Assembly: GCA_023457895.1 (NCBI GenBank)
Contig: JAEXAY010000005.1
Span: 124,001 to 188,000, forward strand
Direction of reading: 5' to 3'
DNA from: Pseudomonadota bacterium
GTDB lineage: Bacteria > Pseudomonadota > Alphaproteobacteria > Sphingomonadales > Sphingomonadaceae
Length of the DNA stretch: 64,000 nucleotides
Shown: one piece after another, positions 8,864 through 17,872 of the stretch
How the letters are laid out: every line of letters begins with the position of its first letter
How positions within the stretch are numbered: position 1 is the first letter of the stretch
Translations under genes and position numbers: made by a program
The notes under the pieces: model-generated
Database searches by the model: none
Told to the model about the DNA's origin: nothing
The model's input: the letters and a program-made list of their open reading frames with translations, nothing else

Positions 8864-11800
8864 CCCACGACTCCCGCGAATATCTCGCCGCCCATGGCAT
8901 GTACCGTCCCGGGTTTGAATCCGATGCTTGCGGCGTCGGCCTCGTTGCCGCCACTGATGGCCAGCCGTCGCGGCGCGTCGTCGCCTCGGCAATCGATGCG
9001 CTGAAGGCGGTATGGCACCGCGGTGCGGTCGATGCCGATGGCAAGACCGGCGATGGCGCGGGAATCCATGTCGACCTCCCGGTGCGTTTCTTCGACGATG
9101 CCATTGCGGCATCGGGCCATAAGACGATGCCCAACCGGCTCGCGGTGGGCATGGTCTTCCTTCCCCGCACCGATCTGGGCGCGCAGGAAACCTGCCGCAC
9201 CATCATCGAATCCGAAATCATCGAGGCGGGCTACACCATCTATGGCTGGCGTCAGGTGCCGGTCGATGTCTCGGTGATCGGCGACAAGGCGCAGCGCACG
9301 CGCCCCGAAATTGAGCAGATCATGATCGCCGGGCCGCTTCCCGGCACGCAGTCTGCTTCGGAGTTCGAAAAGCAGCTCTACCTCATCCGCCGCCGCATCG
9401 AGAAGAAGGTCATTGCGGCACAAATCGGCGACTTTTACATCTGCAGCCTGTCGTGCCAGTCGATCATCTACAAGGGGCTGTTCCTCGCCGAATCGCTTTC
9501 GGTCTTCTATCCTGACCTCACCGATCCGCGCTTCGAGAGCCGCGTCGCGATCTTCCACCAGCGCTATTCGACCAACACCTTCCCGCAATGGTGGCTGGCG
9601 CAACCGTTCCGCTGCCTTGCCCATAATGGTGAAATCAACACGATCCGCGGCAACAAGAACTGGATGAAGAGCCACGAGATCAAGATGGCGAGCCTCGCGT
9701 TCGGCGAACATTCGGAGGATATCAAGCCGGTGATCCCGGCGGGTGCGTCCGATACCGCCGCGCTCGACGCGGTGTTCGAGGCGATCTGCCGTTCGGGCCG
9801 CGATGGCCCCACTGCCAAGCTGATGCTCATCCCCGAAGCCTGGCAGGCGGATCAGGATACGCCGGAAAGCCATCTCGCAATGTACCAGTATCTCGCCTCG
9901 GTGATGGAGCCTTGGGACGGCCCTGCCGCGCTCGCGATGACCGATGGCCGCTGGGCGGTCGCGGGGATGGACAGGAACGCGCTGCGTCCGCTGCGCTATA
10001 CCATCACCAATGATGGCCTCCTCGTCGTGGGCTCGGAAGCCGGGATGGTCGTGCTGCCCGAAAACAGCATCGTCAAGAAGGGCCGCCTCGGCCCCGGACA
10101 GATGATCGCGGTCGATCTCGACGAAGGCAAGCTCTACAAGGACCGCGCGATCAAGGACCGGATCGCAGGCGAGCATCCCTATGCCGATATGGTCAAGGGC
10201 TTCCTCGCCATTGCCGATCTCCCCGCGCCGAAGCAGGGCTCGCAGCCTTCATGGAACAAGGAGGAACTGGTGCGCCGCCAGATGGCCGCGGGCCAGACGC
10301 TCGAGGACATGGAACTGGTGCTCTCGCCCATGGTCGAGGACGCCAAGGAAGCGGTCGGTTCTATGGGCGATGACACGCCGCTCGCGGTCATTTCCGACAA
10401 GCCGCGCAATGTCAGCCAGTTCTTCCGGCAGAATTTCAGCCAGGTCACCAACCCGCCGATCGACCCCTTGCGCGAACGGCATGTGATGAGCCTCAAGACG
10501 CGCTTTTCCAACCTTGCCAACATCCTCGAAACCGACGCGCAGAACGACCATGTGCTGGTGCTCGATTCGCCGGTGCTGCTGTCGGCCGACTGGGACCGGC
10601 TGCGCGCCAATTTCGGCGATGCGGTGGCGACCATCGACTGCACTTTCGACAAGGAGGACGGCCCGCAGGGGCTGCGTGACGGTATCGCTCGTATTCGCGC
10701 CGAAGCCGAGCAGGCGGTACGCGCCGGCCAGACCGAGTTGTTCCTCACCGACGAGGCGATCGGCGCGGACCGCATCGGCATCGCGATGGTGCTGGCTGCG
10801 GCGGCGGTCCATACCCATCTCGTTCGCAAGGGACTGCGCTCCTACGCATCGATCAACGTCCGCTCGGCCGAAGCGCTCGACACCCACGCTTTTGCCGTGC
10901 TGATCGGCGTCGGCGCGACCACTGTCCATGCCTATCTTGTCGAAGCGACCATCGCCGATCGCCAGGCACGCGGTCTGTTCGGCGAGCGAGATCTCGCCGC
11001 CTGTCTGGAAAATTACCGCACGGCGATCAACGAGGGCCTGCTCAAGATCATGTCCAAGATGGGCATCGCGGTCATCTCCTCCTATCGCGGCGGTTATAAT
11101 TTCGAGGCGGTCGGCCTTTCGCGCGCGCTGGTCAACGACCTGTTCCCCGGCATGCCGGCCAAGATTTCGGGCGAGGGCTATAACAGCCTGCATCTGAACG
11201 CGCGGCTACGGCATGACCCCGCCTTTGCCGAAGGCGTGGTGCACCTGCCGGTCGGCGGCTTCTACCGCCAGCGCGCGGGCGGTGAGACGCACGCCTATTC
11301 GGCGCAGCTCATGCACCTCCTCCAGACCGCGGTGGCGACCGACAGCTATTCGACCTATCTCCAGTTCTCGCGCGGCATTCAGGACATGGCGCCGGTCTAT
11401 CTGCGCGACCTGATGGAATTTGCCGGGGGCCGCGAGCCGGTCTCGATCGACGAGGTCGAGGCGATCACCGAAATCCGCAAGCGGTTCGTGACGCCGGGGA
11501 TGAGCCTCGGCGCGCTCAGCCCCGAAGCCCATGAAACGCTTGCGATAGCGATGAACCGCATCGGCGCCAAGGCGGTGTCGGGCGAAGGCGGCGAGGATTC
11601 GGCGCGCTTCACGCCCTATGACAATGGCGACAATGCCAACAGCACGATCAAGCAGATCGCCAGCGGCCGCTTCGGCGTCACCGCCGAATATCTCGGAGCC
11701 TGCGAGGAAATCGAGATCAAGGTCGCGCAAGGCGCCAAGCCCGGCGAGGGCGGCCAGCTCCCCGGCTTCAAGGTGACCGAGTTCATCGCGCGCCTGCGCC

Positions 11801-13371
11801 ATTCGACGCCCGGCGTCACGCTGATCTCGCCGCCGCCGCACCACGACATCTATTCGATCGAGGATCTCGCCCAGCTCATCTATGACCTGAAACAGATCAA
11901 CCCGCGCGCGCGGGTGTGCGTCAAGCTCGTGTCCTCGGCCGGCATCGGCACCGTCGCGGCCGGCGTCGCCAAGGCGCATGCCGACGTGATCCTCGTTTCG
12001 GGCAATGTCGGCGGCACCGGCGCCTCGCCGCTCACCAGCATCAAATATGCCGGGACGCCGTGGGAGATGGGGCTTTCGGAGGTCAACCAGGTGCTGACCC
12101 TCAACGGCCTGCGCCACCGCATCAAGCTGCGCACCGATGGCGGGCTCAAGACCGGCCGCGACATTGTCATCGCCGCGATCCTCGGCGCCGAGGAATTCGG
12201 CATCGGCACGCTCAGCCTGGTCGCGATGGGCTGCATCATGGTGCGCCAGTGCCACAGCAACACCTGCCCGGTCGGTGTCTGCGTGCAGGACGAGCGGCTG
12301 CGCGCCAAGTTCACCGGCACGCCTGAAAAGGTCATCAACCTGATGACCTTCATCGCCGAGGAAGTACGCGAAATCCTCGCCCGGCTGGGCTTCCGCAGCC
12401 TCGACGAGGTGATCGGCCGCACCGAGCTCTTAAAGCAGGTCAGCCGCGGCGCCGAGCATCTCGACGACCTCGACCTCAACCCGATCCTCGCCAAGGTGGA
12501 TGCGCCCGACGAGCAGCGCCGCTTCTCGATCCCGACCTTCCGCAACGAGGTGCCCGACAGCCTCGATGCTCAGATGATTGCGGACGCGCGCGCGGTGTTC
12601 GAGCGCGGCGAGAAGATGCAGCTGACCTATACGGTGCGCAACACCCATCGCGCGGTCGGCACCCGGCTGTCGGCCGAAGTCACCGGCCGTTTTGGCATGC
12701 GCGCGCTCGCCGACGACCATATCCAGGTGCGGCTGCGCGGCAGCGCGGGCCAGTCGCTCGGCGCCTTCCTGTGCAAGGGCATCACGCTCGAAGTGTTCGG
12801 CGAGGCCAACGACTATGTCGGCAAGGGCCTTTCGGGCGGCCGTATCATCGTCCGCCCGACCGTCTCCTCGCCGCTCGTCAGCCAGGACAATGTCATCCTC
12901 GGCAACACCGTGCTTTATGGCGCGACCGCGGGCACGCTGCTCGCGGCCGGGCAGGCGGGCGAACGCTTTGCGGTGCGCAACTCGGGCGCGACCGTGGTGG
13001 TCGAGGGCGCGGGCTCCAACGCGTGCGAATATATGACCGGCGGCATGGCCGTCATCCTCGGCAAGGTCGGCGCCAATTTCGGCGCCGGGATGACCGGCGG
13101 GATGGCGTTCGTCTATGATGAGCGCGGCGACTTCGCGCGCAACGCGAACCCCGAAAGCATCGTCTGGCAGCGGCTCGAAAGCGCGCATTGGGAAAGCGTA
13201 CTCAAGGCGCTGGTCGAGGAGCATGCCGCGGCGACCGACAGCCGCTGGTCAGAGGAAATCCTGCGCGACTGGGATCGCACCCGCGAGCGCTTCTGGCAGG
13301 TGTGCCCCAAGGAAATGGTGAACCGGCTCAGCCATCCGCTCGGCGGCGAGGTACTGGAGGCCGCGGAATAG
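8860..13371 (+). CDS. gltB: Glutamate synthase (NADPH) large subunit
   Basis: The 1503-residue alpha subunit makes glutamate from glutamine and 2-oxoglutarate. The amidotransferase nucleophile is Cys24 in DACGVGLVA; a 23-residue propeptide is expected to be removed to expose it. The central and FMN domains include ISPPPHHDIYSIEDLAQLIY and VILVSGNVGGTGASPLTS. The 3Fe-4S cysteines are in CIMVRQCHSNTCPVGVC near residue 1127. The C-terminal beta-helix has the repeated G-x-x-G pattern (GLSGGRIIVRP, GGMAVILGKVG). Length is normal. The start overlaps the upstream DUF2059-type gene by 4 bases (ATGA). A REP-like palindrome follows the stop. Confidence 0.97.
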   Translation: MTHDSREYLAAHGMYRPGFESDACGVGLVAATDGQPSRRVVASAIDALKAVWHRGAVDADGKTGDGAGIHVDLPVRFFDDAIAASGHKTMPNRLAVGMVFLPRTDLGAQETCRTIIESEIIEAGYTIYGWRQVPVDVSVIGDKAQRTRPEIEQIMIAGPLPGTQSASEFEKQLYLIRRRIEKKVIAAQIGDFYICSLSCQSIIYKGLFLAESLSVFYPDLTDPRFESRVAIFHQRYSTNTFPQWWLAQPFRCLAHNGEINTIRGNKNWMKSHEIKMASLAFGEHSEDIKPVIPAGASDTAALDAVFEAICRSGRDGPTAKLMLIPEAWQADQDTPESHLAMYQYLASVMEPWDGPAALAMTDGRWAVAGMDRNALRPLRYTITNDGLLVVGSEAGMVVLPENSIVKKGRLGPGQMIAVDLDEGKLYKDRAIKDRIAGEHPYADMVKGFLAIADLPAPKQGSQPSWNKEELVRRQMAAGQTLEDMELVLSPMVEDAKEAVGSMGDDTPLAVISDKPRNVSQFFRQNFSQVTNPPIDPLRERHVMSLKTRFSNLANILETDAQNDHVLVLDSPVLLSADWDRLRANFGDAVATIDCTFDKEDGPQGLRDGIARIRAEAEQAVRAGQTELFLTDEAIGADRIGIAMVLAAAAVHTHLVRKGLRSYASINVRSAEALDTHAFAVLIGVGATTVHAYLVEATIADRQARGLFGERDLAACLENYRTAINEGLLKIMSKMGIAVISSYRGGYNFEAVGLSRALVNDLFPGMPAKISGEGYNSLHLNARLRHDPAFAEGVVHLPVGGFYRQRAGGETHAYSAQLMHLLQTAVATDSYSTYLQFSRGIQDMAPVYLRDLMEFAGGREPVSIDEVEAITEIRKRFVTPGMSLGALSPEAHETLAIAMNRIGAKAVSGEGGEDSARFTPYDNGDNANSTIKQIASGRFGVTAEYLGACEEIEIKVAQGAKPGEGGQLPGFKVTEFIARLRHSTPGVTLISPPPHHDIYSIEDLAQLIYDLKQINPRARVCVKLVSSAGIGTVAAGVAKAHADVILVSGNVGGTGASPLTSIKYAGTPWEMGLSEVNQVLTLNGLRHRIKLRTDGGLKTGRDIVIAAILGAEEFGIGTLSLVAMGCIMVRQCHSNTCPVGVCVQDERLRAKFTGTPEKVINLMTFIAEEVREILARLGFRSLDEVIGRTELLKQVSRGAEHLDDLDLNPILAKVDAPDEQRRFSIPTFRNEVPDSLDAQMIADARAVFERGEKMQLTYTVRNTHRAVGTRLSAEVTGRFGMRALADDHIQVRLRGSAGQSLGAFLCKGITLEVFGEANDYVGKGLSGGRIIVRPTVSSPLVSQDNVILGNTVLYGATAGTLLAAGQAGERFAVRNSGATVVVEGAGSNACEYMTGGMAVILGKVGANFGAGMTGGMAFVYDERGDFARNANPESIVWQRLESAHWESVLKALVEEHAAATDSRWSEEILRDWDRTRERFWQVCPKEMVNRLSHPLGGEVLEAAE

Positions 13372-13378
13372 AATGTGC

Positions 13379-13463
13379 GTCATTGCGAGCTAGCAAAGCT
13401 GGCGCGGCAATCCAGGACCGGCCTCCCCACCCCTGGATTGCTTCGCTCGCGCTCGCAATGACG
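13379..13463. repeat. REP-like palindrome, copy 1 (after gltB)
   Basis: The element begins cattgcgagc and ends gctcgcaatgac, so the two ends form a long imperfect hairpin. Inside are the paired segments gcggcaatccagg and cctggattgc. Three further copies with the same layout occur at 34211, 39391 and 50185, all between genes. It lies 8 bases after the gltB stop, where it may protect the 3' end or slow transcription. Confidence 0.85.
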
Positions 13464-13603
13464 ACGGCAATTTTTACAACTCTTCACATTCCCCGCCCTC
13501 TGTCCTGCGCTTCGTTCAGCTTGGAATAAGCTCGTCCGCACTATATATGTAGTTCGAAGGCCGGTTCTTGCCGGCTTGTGGATTGTTTCGAAAAGGACCG
13601 ACC

Positions 13604-14092
13604 ATGCGCCGTGCCCTGTTGCTTGCTGTTCCGCTTGCGGCAATGATAGCCGCTCCCGCCGCTGCGCGCGATCCCAGTGAAGAGCGCGAAATGCGCGAGG
13701 TGCAGACCGAAATGGTCGACAAGCTCAACGACCCCAAATTCCAGGACGGCATGGCCGACATCATGGTCGCCATGATGAAGACCCTTTCGACCATGAAGGT
13801 TGCGCCGATCATGGATGCCGCCGCCAAGATGGACCCGGAAGGCAAAATCTCCCGCGTCGATCCTGATACCACGGTCGGCGACATGATGTCGCGCCGTGAC
13901 CCGCGCTACATGGACCGGATGGAAGACCAGACCCGTGTCATGACCCGCTCGATGGGCGTCATGGCGAGCGGCATGGCAAAGATGATGCCGGTGATGATGG
14001 ACATGGCCAGGGACATGGGCGCCCAGATGGAAAAATCGATGGGCCGGAGCATGAAGAAAATGTCGCAGGACATGGACAGGCAGCTCAACTGA
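13604..14092 (+). CDS. Exported Met-rich protein of unknown function
   Basis: A 162-residue protein with a signal peptide (LLLAVPLAAMIAAPAAARD). I do not recognise the mature part. It is predicted helical and remarkably rich in methionine, with runs such as MADIMVAMMKTLSTMK and MGVMASGMAKMMPVMMDMAR, and about one residue in seven being Met; it has no cysteine. Such composition can reflect copper or oxidant handling, or simply an amphipathic helix, and the sequence does not decide. GGACCG precedes the chosen ATG; an in-frame start at 13568 would place 12 residues before the signal peptide. An intrinsic terminator lies 35 bases downstream, so the gltD-gltB region ends here. Confidence 0.7.
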   Translation: MRRALLLAVPLAAMIAAPAAARDPSEEREMREVQTEMVDKLNDPKFQDGMADIMVAMMKTLSTMKVAPIMDAAAKMDPEGKISRVDPDTTVGDMMSRRDPRYMDRMEDQTRVMTRSMGVMASGMAKMMPVMMDMARDMGAQMEKSMGRSMKKMSQDMDRQLN

Positions 14093-14127
14093 TTTTCACG
14101 GAATCGTTCGTCACGATACCAAGGACA

Positions 14128-14161
14128 GGCCCGGTTTATTTACGACCGGGCCTTTTCTTTT
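14128..14161 (+). terminator. Intrinsic terminator after the Met-rich protein gene
   Basis: Perfect 8-base stem GGCCCGGT / ACCGGGCC (14128-14135 with 14145-14152), loop of 9 bases, followed by a T-rich tract broken by one C. Confidence 0.9.
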
Positions 14162-14213
14162 TACGCTTTGTCTCTTGCCGATGATCGCCCCCCTCGCCTA
14201 ACAGGATCGTTCC

Positions 14214-14885
14214 ATGTGGCAGATTTTCCAGTTCCCCCTGTGTCCGTTTTCCCGCAAGGTGCGCCTGCTCCTCGGTGAAAAGGGCGTCGGCTACGAACTG
14301 GTGCGGGAATCCCCTTGGGAACATCGCGATGAATTCGTCGACATGAACCCCACCGGGCGCACACCCGTGGTGCGCGATCATGAACGCGACATCACGCTGA
14401 TCGACAGCCAGGCGATCTGCGAATATTTTGAAGAAACCGTCGACAAGAACCCGATGATCGCAGGAACGGCGACGAGCCGCGCCGAAATCCGCCGGCTGGT
14501 CGCTTGGTTCGATGAACAGTTTTTCGGAGATGTAGTCGCCCCGCTGCTCCACGAACGGATGCTGAAACGCGTCGTTCACCGCCAGCCGCCCGAAGCGCGC
14601 GTCCTGCGCGAAGCGATGCGGCTCGCCAACCAGCATCTCGATTATGTCGATTATCTGATCGATCATCGCCCGTGGCTTGCGGGTGCGACAATGAGCCTCG
14701 CCGACATCTCGGCGGCGGCGCATATCTCGGTGGCGGATTATCTGGGCGGCATCGACTGGTCATCGCACGAACAGACCAAGGGCTGGTATGCCGGGTTCAA
14801 ATCGCGTCCGAGCTTCCGTCCGCTCCTGTCCGAACGCATGGAGATCGTGACGCCGCCCGCCCATTATGAGCAGCTCGATTTTTAA
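14214..14885 (+). CDS. fzlA: GST-fold protein, probable FtsZ-binding FzlA
   Basis: A 223-residue glutathione S-transferase-fold protein. The N-terminal thioredoxin-like domain has FPLCPFSRKVRLLLGEKGV and NPTGRTPVVRD, then DSQAICEYFEET; the helical domain has RRLVAWFDEQFFGDVV and ADISAAAHISVADYLG. The C-terminus SRPSFRPLL...HYEQLDF matches what I recall of the conserved tail of FzlA, the alphaproteobacterial protein that binds FtsZ filaments and promotes constriction. Free-living GSTs usually lack this ending. Glutathione-transferase activity is therefore not expected. The FzlA identification rests on memory of the family pattern; a generic GST is the alternative. It is monocistronic by position, after a terminator. 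Confidence 0.7.
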   Translation: MWQIFQFPLCPFSRKVRLLLGEKGVGYELVRESPWEHRDEFVDMNPTGRTPVVRDHERDITLIDSQAICEYFEETVDKNPMIAGTATSRAEIRRLVAWFDEQFFGDVVAPLLHERMLKRVVHRQPPEARVLREAMRLANQHLDYVDYLIDHRPWLAGATMSLADISAAAHISVADYLGGIDWSSHEQTKGWYAGFKSRPSFRPLLSERMEIVTPPAHYEQLDF

Positions 14886-15038
14886 TCGCGCAGGGCTTTC
14901 CTACGGCTAATCGCTCGTTCATGATGCCAGAGTGACCGTCGCATTGTCCCTTGTCAGGAGCGTACCGCGATCAGCCCTCAGGCTGGCAAGAAAACGATGG
15001 GCCAAACGCTCATTTCAAAAATGCGGCTAACATATCAT

Positions 15039-15069
15039 CTTTATCACCTTAAGAAGGTGTTTTTGGCAG
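15039..15069 (+). repeat. 31-bp dispersed intergenic repeat, copy A
   Basis: One of three copies of the repeat, which runs from CTTTATCA through CTTAAG to GGTGTTTTTGGCAG. Copy A differs from copy B (34023-34053, minus strand) at 2 of 31 positions. In copy A alone, CACCTT-AAG-AAGGTG followed by TTTTT forms a short hairpin resembling a terminator. It lies 70 bases upstream of the S9 peptidase start. Confidence 0.75.
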
Positions 15070-15081
15070 TTTTCGGGGATT

Positions 15082-15111
15082 ATTTCCGCTTCATCCGAAA
15101 ATGGCGGAAAT
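15082..15111. promoter_or_regulatory. Inverted repeat ATTTCCGC / GCGGAAAT
   Basis: An 8-base perfect inverted repeat with a 14-base centre lies 29 bases upstream of the S9 peptidase start. The arms closely match those of the third inverted repeat upstream of gltD (ATTTTCCGC / GCGGAAAAT at 5641-5666). It could be an operator or a leader hairpin. Confidence 0.4.
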
Positions 15112-15139
15112 CCGTTATCCATCTTGTCCGGGAGAAATC

Positions 15140-17095
15140 ATGACGAACCTTCGAATCATGCGGAACCTTATCCTTGCGGGAACGGCCTTGTCCGTGGCGG
15201 CCGGCACCGCAAACGCGCAAGAAAAACCCAACGACGCGGTAGCCCCTCGTCCGGCCGCGATGCAGATGGAAAATGTGCCGCAGGTGCCGGTCGCAATGGC
15301 GCAGAAGGTGCGGCCCTATCTCGAATATCGTACCGCCGAATTCGAAGGCTGGAACCCGGTTGACCGCTCGATGCTGATCCGCACGCGCTTCGGCAACACG
15401 GCGCAGTTGCACAGCGTCAGGGCGCCCGGCGGCGTCCGTACGCAGATCAGTTTCGAGGAAGAACCGGTGTCGGGCCGCTGGTCGCCCAACGGCGATGTGC
15501 TGCTGGTCGAAAAGGACACTGGCGGCAGCGAATTCTATCAGCTCTACACGCTGAAGGATGGCCGTCTCACGCTGCTTACCGATGGCAAGAGCCGCAACAG
15601 TTTCGGCGCCTGGGCAAAGGACGGCAGCCTCGTCGGCTATTCATCGACCCGCCGCAACGGCACCGATACCGATCTTTATGTGATGAACCCGCGCGATCCC
15701 AAAAGCGACCGGATGGTGGCGCAGATGACGGGCGGCGGCTGGAGCATCGCCGCCTTTGCTCCCGACGGGCAAAGCGCGGTCGTCCGCCAATATATTTCGG
15801 CGGCGAAGAATAATCTGTTCCGGCTCGATCTCGCCAGCGGCAAGCTCGCCCCGCTCGGCGATCATGGTAAGGCCGTAGCCTATGGAGGGCTTAAGATTGC
15901 GGCGGATGGCGTGATCTGGGTCACCAGCGACGAGGGATCGGATTTCCAGCGGCTCGGCACGCTCGACGCCGCCAGCGGCAAATTCACCCCGCGCAGCCCG
16001 GCAATCAAATGGGACGTCGAGGAATTCGAGATAGGCGACGGCTATGTTGCCTATCTCGTCAACGAAGCGGGCGCGAGCCGGCTGAAGCTGCTCGACATGG
16101 CCAGCGGGACGACCCGCGATGTCTCCGCCCTCCCGCAAGGCGTCGCCAGCGGGCTCGACATCGCGCCATGGGGCATGATCGGCCTCACCCTGTCCTCTGC
16201 CCGGGTGCCGTCCGATGCCTATGCTGTCGATCCGAAAACGCTTGGCGTCACCCGCTGGACCAGCAGCGAAACCGGCGGGCTCGATCCCCAGGCCAATGCC
16301 GAACCCGAACTGGTTTCGGTCAAAAGCTTCGACGGCGAGCCGATGTCGGGCTTTCTCTATCGTCCCGATGCAAAGAAATTCCCGGGCAAACGGCCGCTCC
16401 TGATGTGGATCCACGGCGGCCCGGAAAGCCAGACGCGTCCCGGCTTCATCGGCCGCTACAATTATCTGATGAACGAGCTTGGCATCGCCATGTTCTATCC
16501 CAATGTCCGGGGCTCGTCGGGCTATGGCAAGCGCTTCCTCAACCTCGACAATGGCCCCTTCCTCCGGGAAAATTCGGTCAAGGATATCGGAGCGTTCGTC
16601 GCCGCGCTGGAAAAGGACCCGCAGATTGATGCCGCGCGCATGGCCGAAACCGGGCGCAGCTATGGCGGCTATATGTGCTATGCGACCGCGATCTTCTATC
16701 CGGACAAGTTCCGTAGCGCCAATTGCGTCGTCGCGATTTCGGACTTCGTGACCTTTTTGAACAACACGCAGAGCTATCGCCGCGACCTGCGCCGCGCCGA
16801 ATATGGCGACGAACGCGATCCCAAACAGCTCGCCCAGTTCCGCAAGATCGCGCCGATGCGCCGCATCACCGAGATCAAGATGCCGCTCTATGTCGTCGCG
16901 GGTGAAAACGACCCGCGCGTGCCCGCCTCCGAAGCGCGCCAGGTCGCGGCCGCAGTGGGCAAGGCAGGCACCCCGGTTTGGCTATCGATCGCCCAGAATG
17001 AAGGCCATCAGTGGGGCAAGAAGGAAAATGTCGACTACCAGTTCTGGACCGACCTCCTATTCTGGGAAAAGACGCTGCTGGGGAAGGACAATTGA
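15140..17095 (+). CDS. Exported S9-family peptidase (prolyl oligopeptidase/DPP type)
   Basis: A 651-residue serine peptidase with a signal peptide (LILAGTALSVAAGTANAQE), so probably periplasmic. The N-terminal half is a beta-propeller with repeated motifs such as SGRWSPNGDVLLV and FAPDGQSAVVRQY. The C-terminal alpha/beta-hydrolase domain has the oxyanion region LMWIHGGPESQ, the nucleophile Ser507 in GRSYGGYMCY, Asp591 in GENDPRVP and His623 in NEGHQWGKKEN. GGGAG lies 5-6 bases before ATG 15140; a second in-frame ATG at 15101 would extend past the signal peptide and is less likely. Family members release dipeptides or oligopeptides; the exact specificity is not visible. Confidence 0.92.
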   Translation: MTNLRIMRNLILAGTALSVAAGTANAQEKPNDAVAPRPAAMQMENVPQVPVAMAQKVRPYLEYRTAEFEGWNPVDRSMLIRTRFGNTAQLHSVRAPGGVRTQISFEEEPVSGRWSPNGDVLLVEKDTGGSEFYQLYTLKDGRLTLLTDGKSRNSFGAWAKDGSLVGYSSTRRNGTDTDLYVMNPRDPKSDRMVAQMTGGGWSIAAFAPDGQSAVVRQYISAAKNNLFRLDLASGKLAPLGDHGKAVAYGGLKIAADGVIWVTSDEGSDFQRLGTLDAASGKFTPRSPAIKWDVEEFEIGDGYVAYLVNEAGASRLKLLDMASGTTRDVSALPQGVASGLDIAPWGMIGLTLSSARVPSDAYAVDPKTLGVTRWTSSETGGLDPQANAEPELVSVKSFDGEPMSGFLYRPDAKKFPGKRPLLMWIHGGPESQTRPGFIGRYNYLMNELGIAMFYPNVRGSSGYGKRFLNLDNGPFLRENSVKDIGAFVAALEKDPQIDAARMAETGRSYGGYMCYATAIFYPDKFRSANCVVAISDFVTFLNNTQSYRRDLRRAEYGDERDPKQLAQFRKIAPMRRITEIKMPLYVVAGENDPRVPASEARQVAAAVGKAGTPVWLSIAQNEGHQWGKKENVDYQFWTDLLFWEKTLLGKDN

Positions 17096-17195
17096 ACCAG
17101 TCACCATCGTCATGCTGCACCCTTCGGCTCGCTCGCGACGGGCTTGTTTCCGCATCCACAGGGGCGGTGACCTCCCGATGGCGCCGGGCATATGG

Positions 17196-17216
17196 ACCCT
17201 GAAACAAGTTCAGGGT
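17196..17216. repeat. Short palindrome ACCCTGAA-n5-TTCAGGGT
   Basis: Perfect 8-base arms around acaag in the gap between the S9 peptidase and the YdeI-like gene. It is the only copy in this window. It lies between convergent genes and could act as a weak bidirectional terminator or belong to a genomic repeat family. Confidence 0.5.
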
Positions 17217-17252
17217 GACGGGAGGAAAGGCAGGAGGAGGAGAAGGAGGCAG

Positions 17253-17855
17253 TCAACGCCCCATATATTTCCAGTTGCGCTGCTTGCCTTCGGCGATCCA
17301 TTCCGCCGCCTGGGCGATGCGTTTCTCGCGGGTTTCGGGACGTTTAGCCTCGATTACCCAGTCGAGATACTCGCGTTTGCACGAAGGGGAAAAGCCCTCC
17401 CAGGTCGCCGCAGCGGCCTTGCTGGCATCCAGCGCCGCAGCGAAATCGGCGGGCATATCGGGAAGCGGTTTCGCGGGCTTTTTCGGCTTGGGAGCGCCAC
17501 TCCCCTTCCCTGACCGGATAAGATCGGCGCCGTTCTTCAGGCGCTCGACCAGTTCTTTCTCATCGGGAAGATCAGCGAGGGCGGTGAGTTTGCCGAAACT
17601 CCCCATGCCATCCTTTTCCGCATGCCGGTCCGGTTCGAGCCCGTGCCAGATGCCGAAACTCGCATGCGCCTTGAACGCCGCCATCCCCGCGAGGTTTTTG
17701 CCGTTCACGACAAAATGCGGCATCGACCATTTGATCGTCTCGTCCGCATCGGGCACGGCTTTGTGCACCAGCGCGCGGATATGGGCGAGGATCGGCTGTG
17801 CAAAGGGTTGCGCCTGCTCGATATAGGCATCGATGCGCGGATCGGTTTTGACCAA
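17253..17855 (-). CDS. YdeI/OmpD-associated family protein (DUF1801 plus YdeI domain)
   Basis: About 200 residues. The N-terminal DUF1801 domain has HKAVPDADETIKWSMPHFVV and a following FKAHASFGIWHG. A Lys/Pro-rich linker leads to the C-terminal YdeI-type domain with LPDMPADFAAALDA, FSPSCKREYLDWVIEAKRPE and TREKRIAQAAEWIAEGK. The family is widespread and is loosely tied to stress or bacteriocin tolerance, with no proven biochemical role. The frame is open far upstream through ubiG, but protein similarity begins after the ubiG stop. I infer a TTG start at 17855, with GGAAAGG about 10 bases upstream. The gap from the ubiG stop is only 17 bases, suggesting co-transcription. Confidence 0.78.
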   Translation of the reverse strand: MVKTDPRIDAYIEQAQPFAQPILAHIRALVHKAVPDADETIKWSMPHFVVNGKNLAGMAAFKAHASFGIWHGLEPDRHAEKDGMGSFGKLTALADLPDEKELVERLKNGADLIRSGKGSGAPKPKKPAKPLPDMPADFAAALDASKAAAATWEGFSPSCKREYLDWVIEAKRPETREKRIAQAAEWIAEGKQRNWKYMGR

Positions 17856-17872
17856 GAGAACCGCCCTTTCCG

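Noticed and set aside
15047..15066. CACCTT-AAG-AAGGTG-TTTTT as a terminator
   Set aside because: The stem is only 6 bases and the same place in the other two repeat copies does not form it, so the repeat, not termination, is likely what is conserved.
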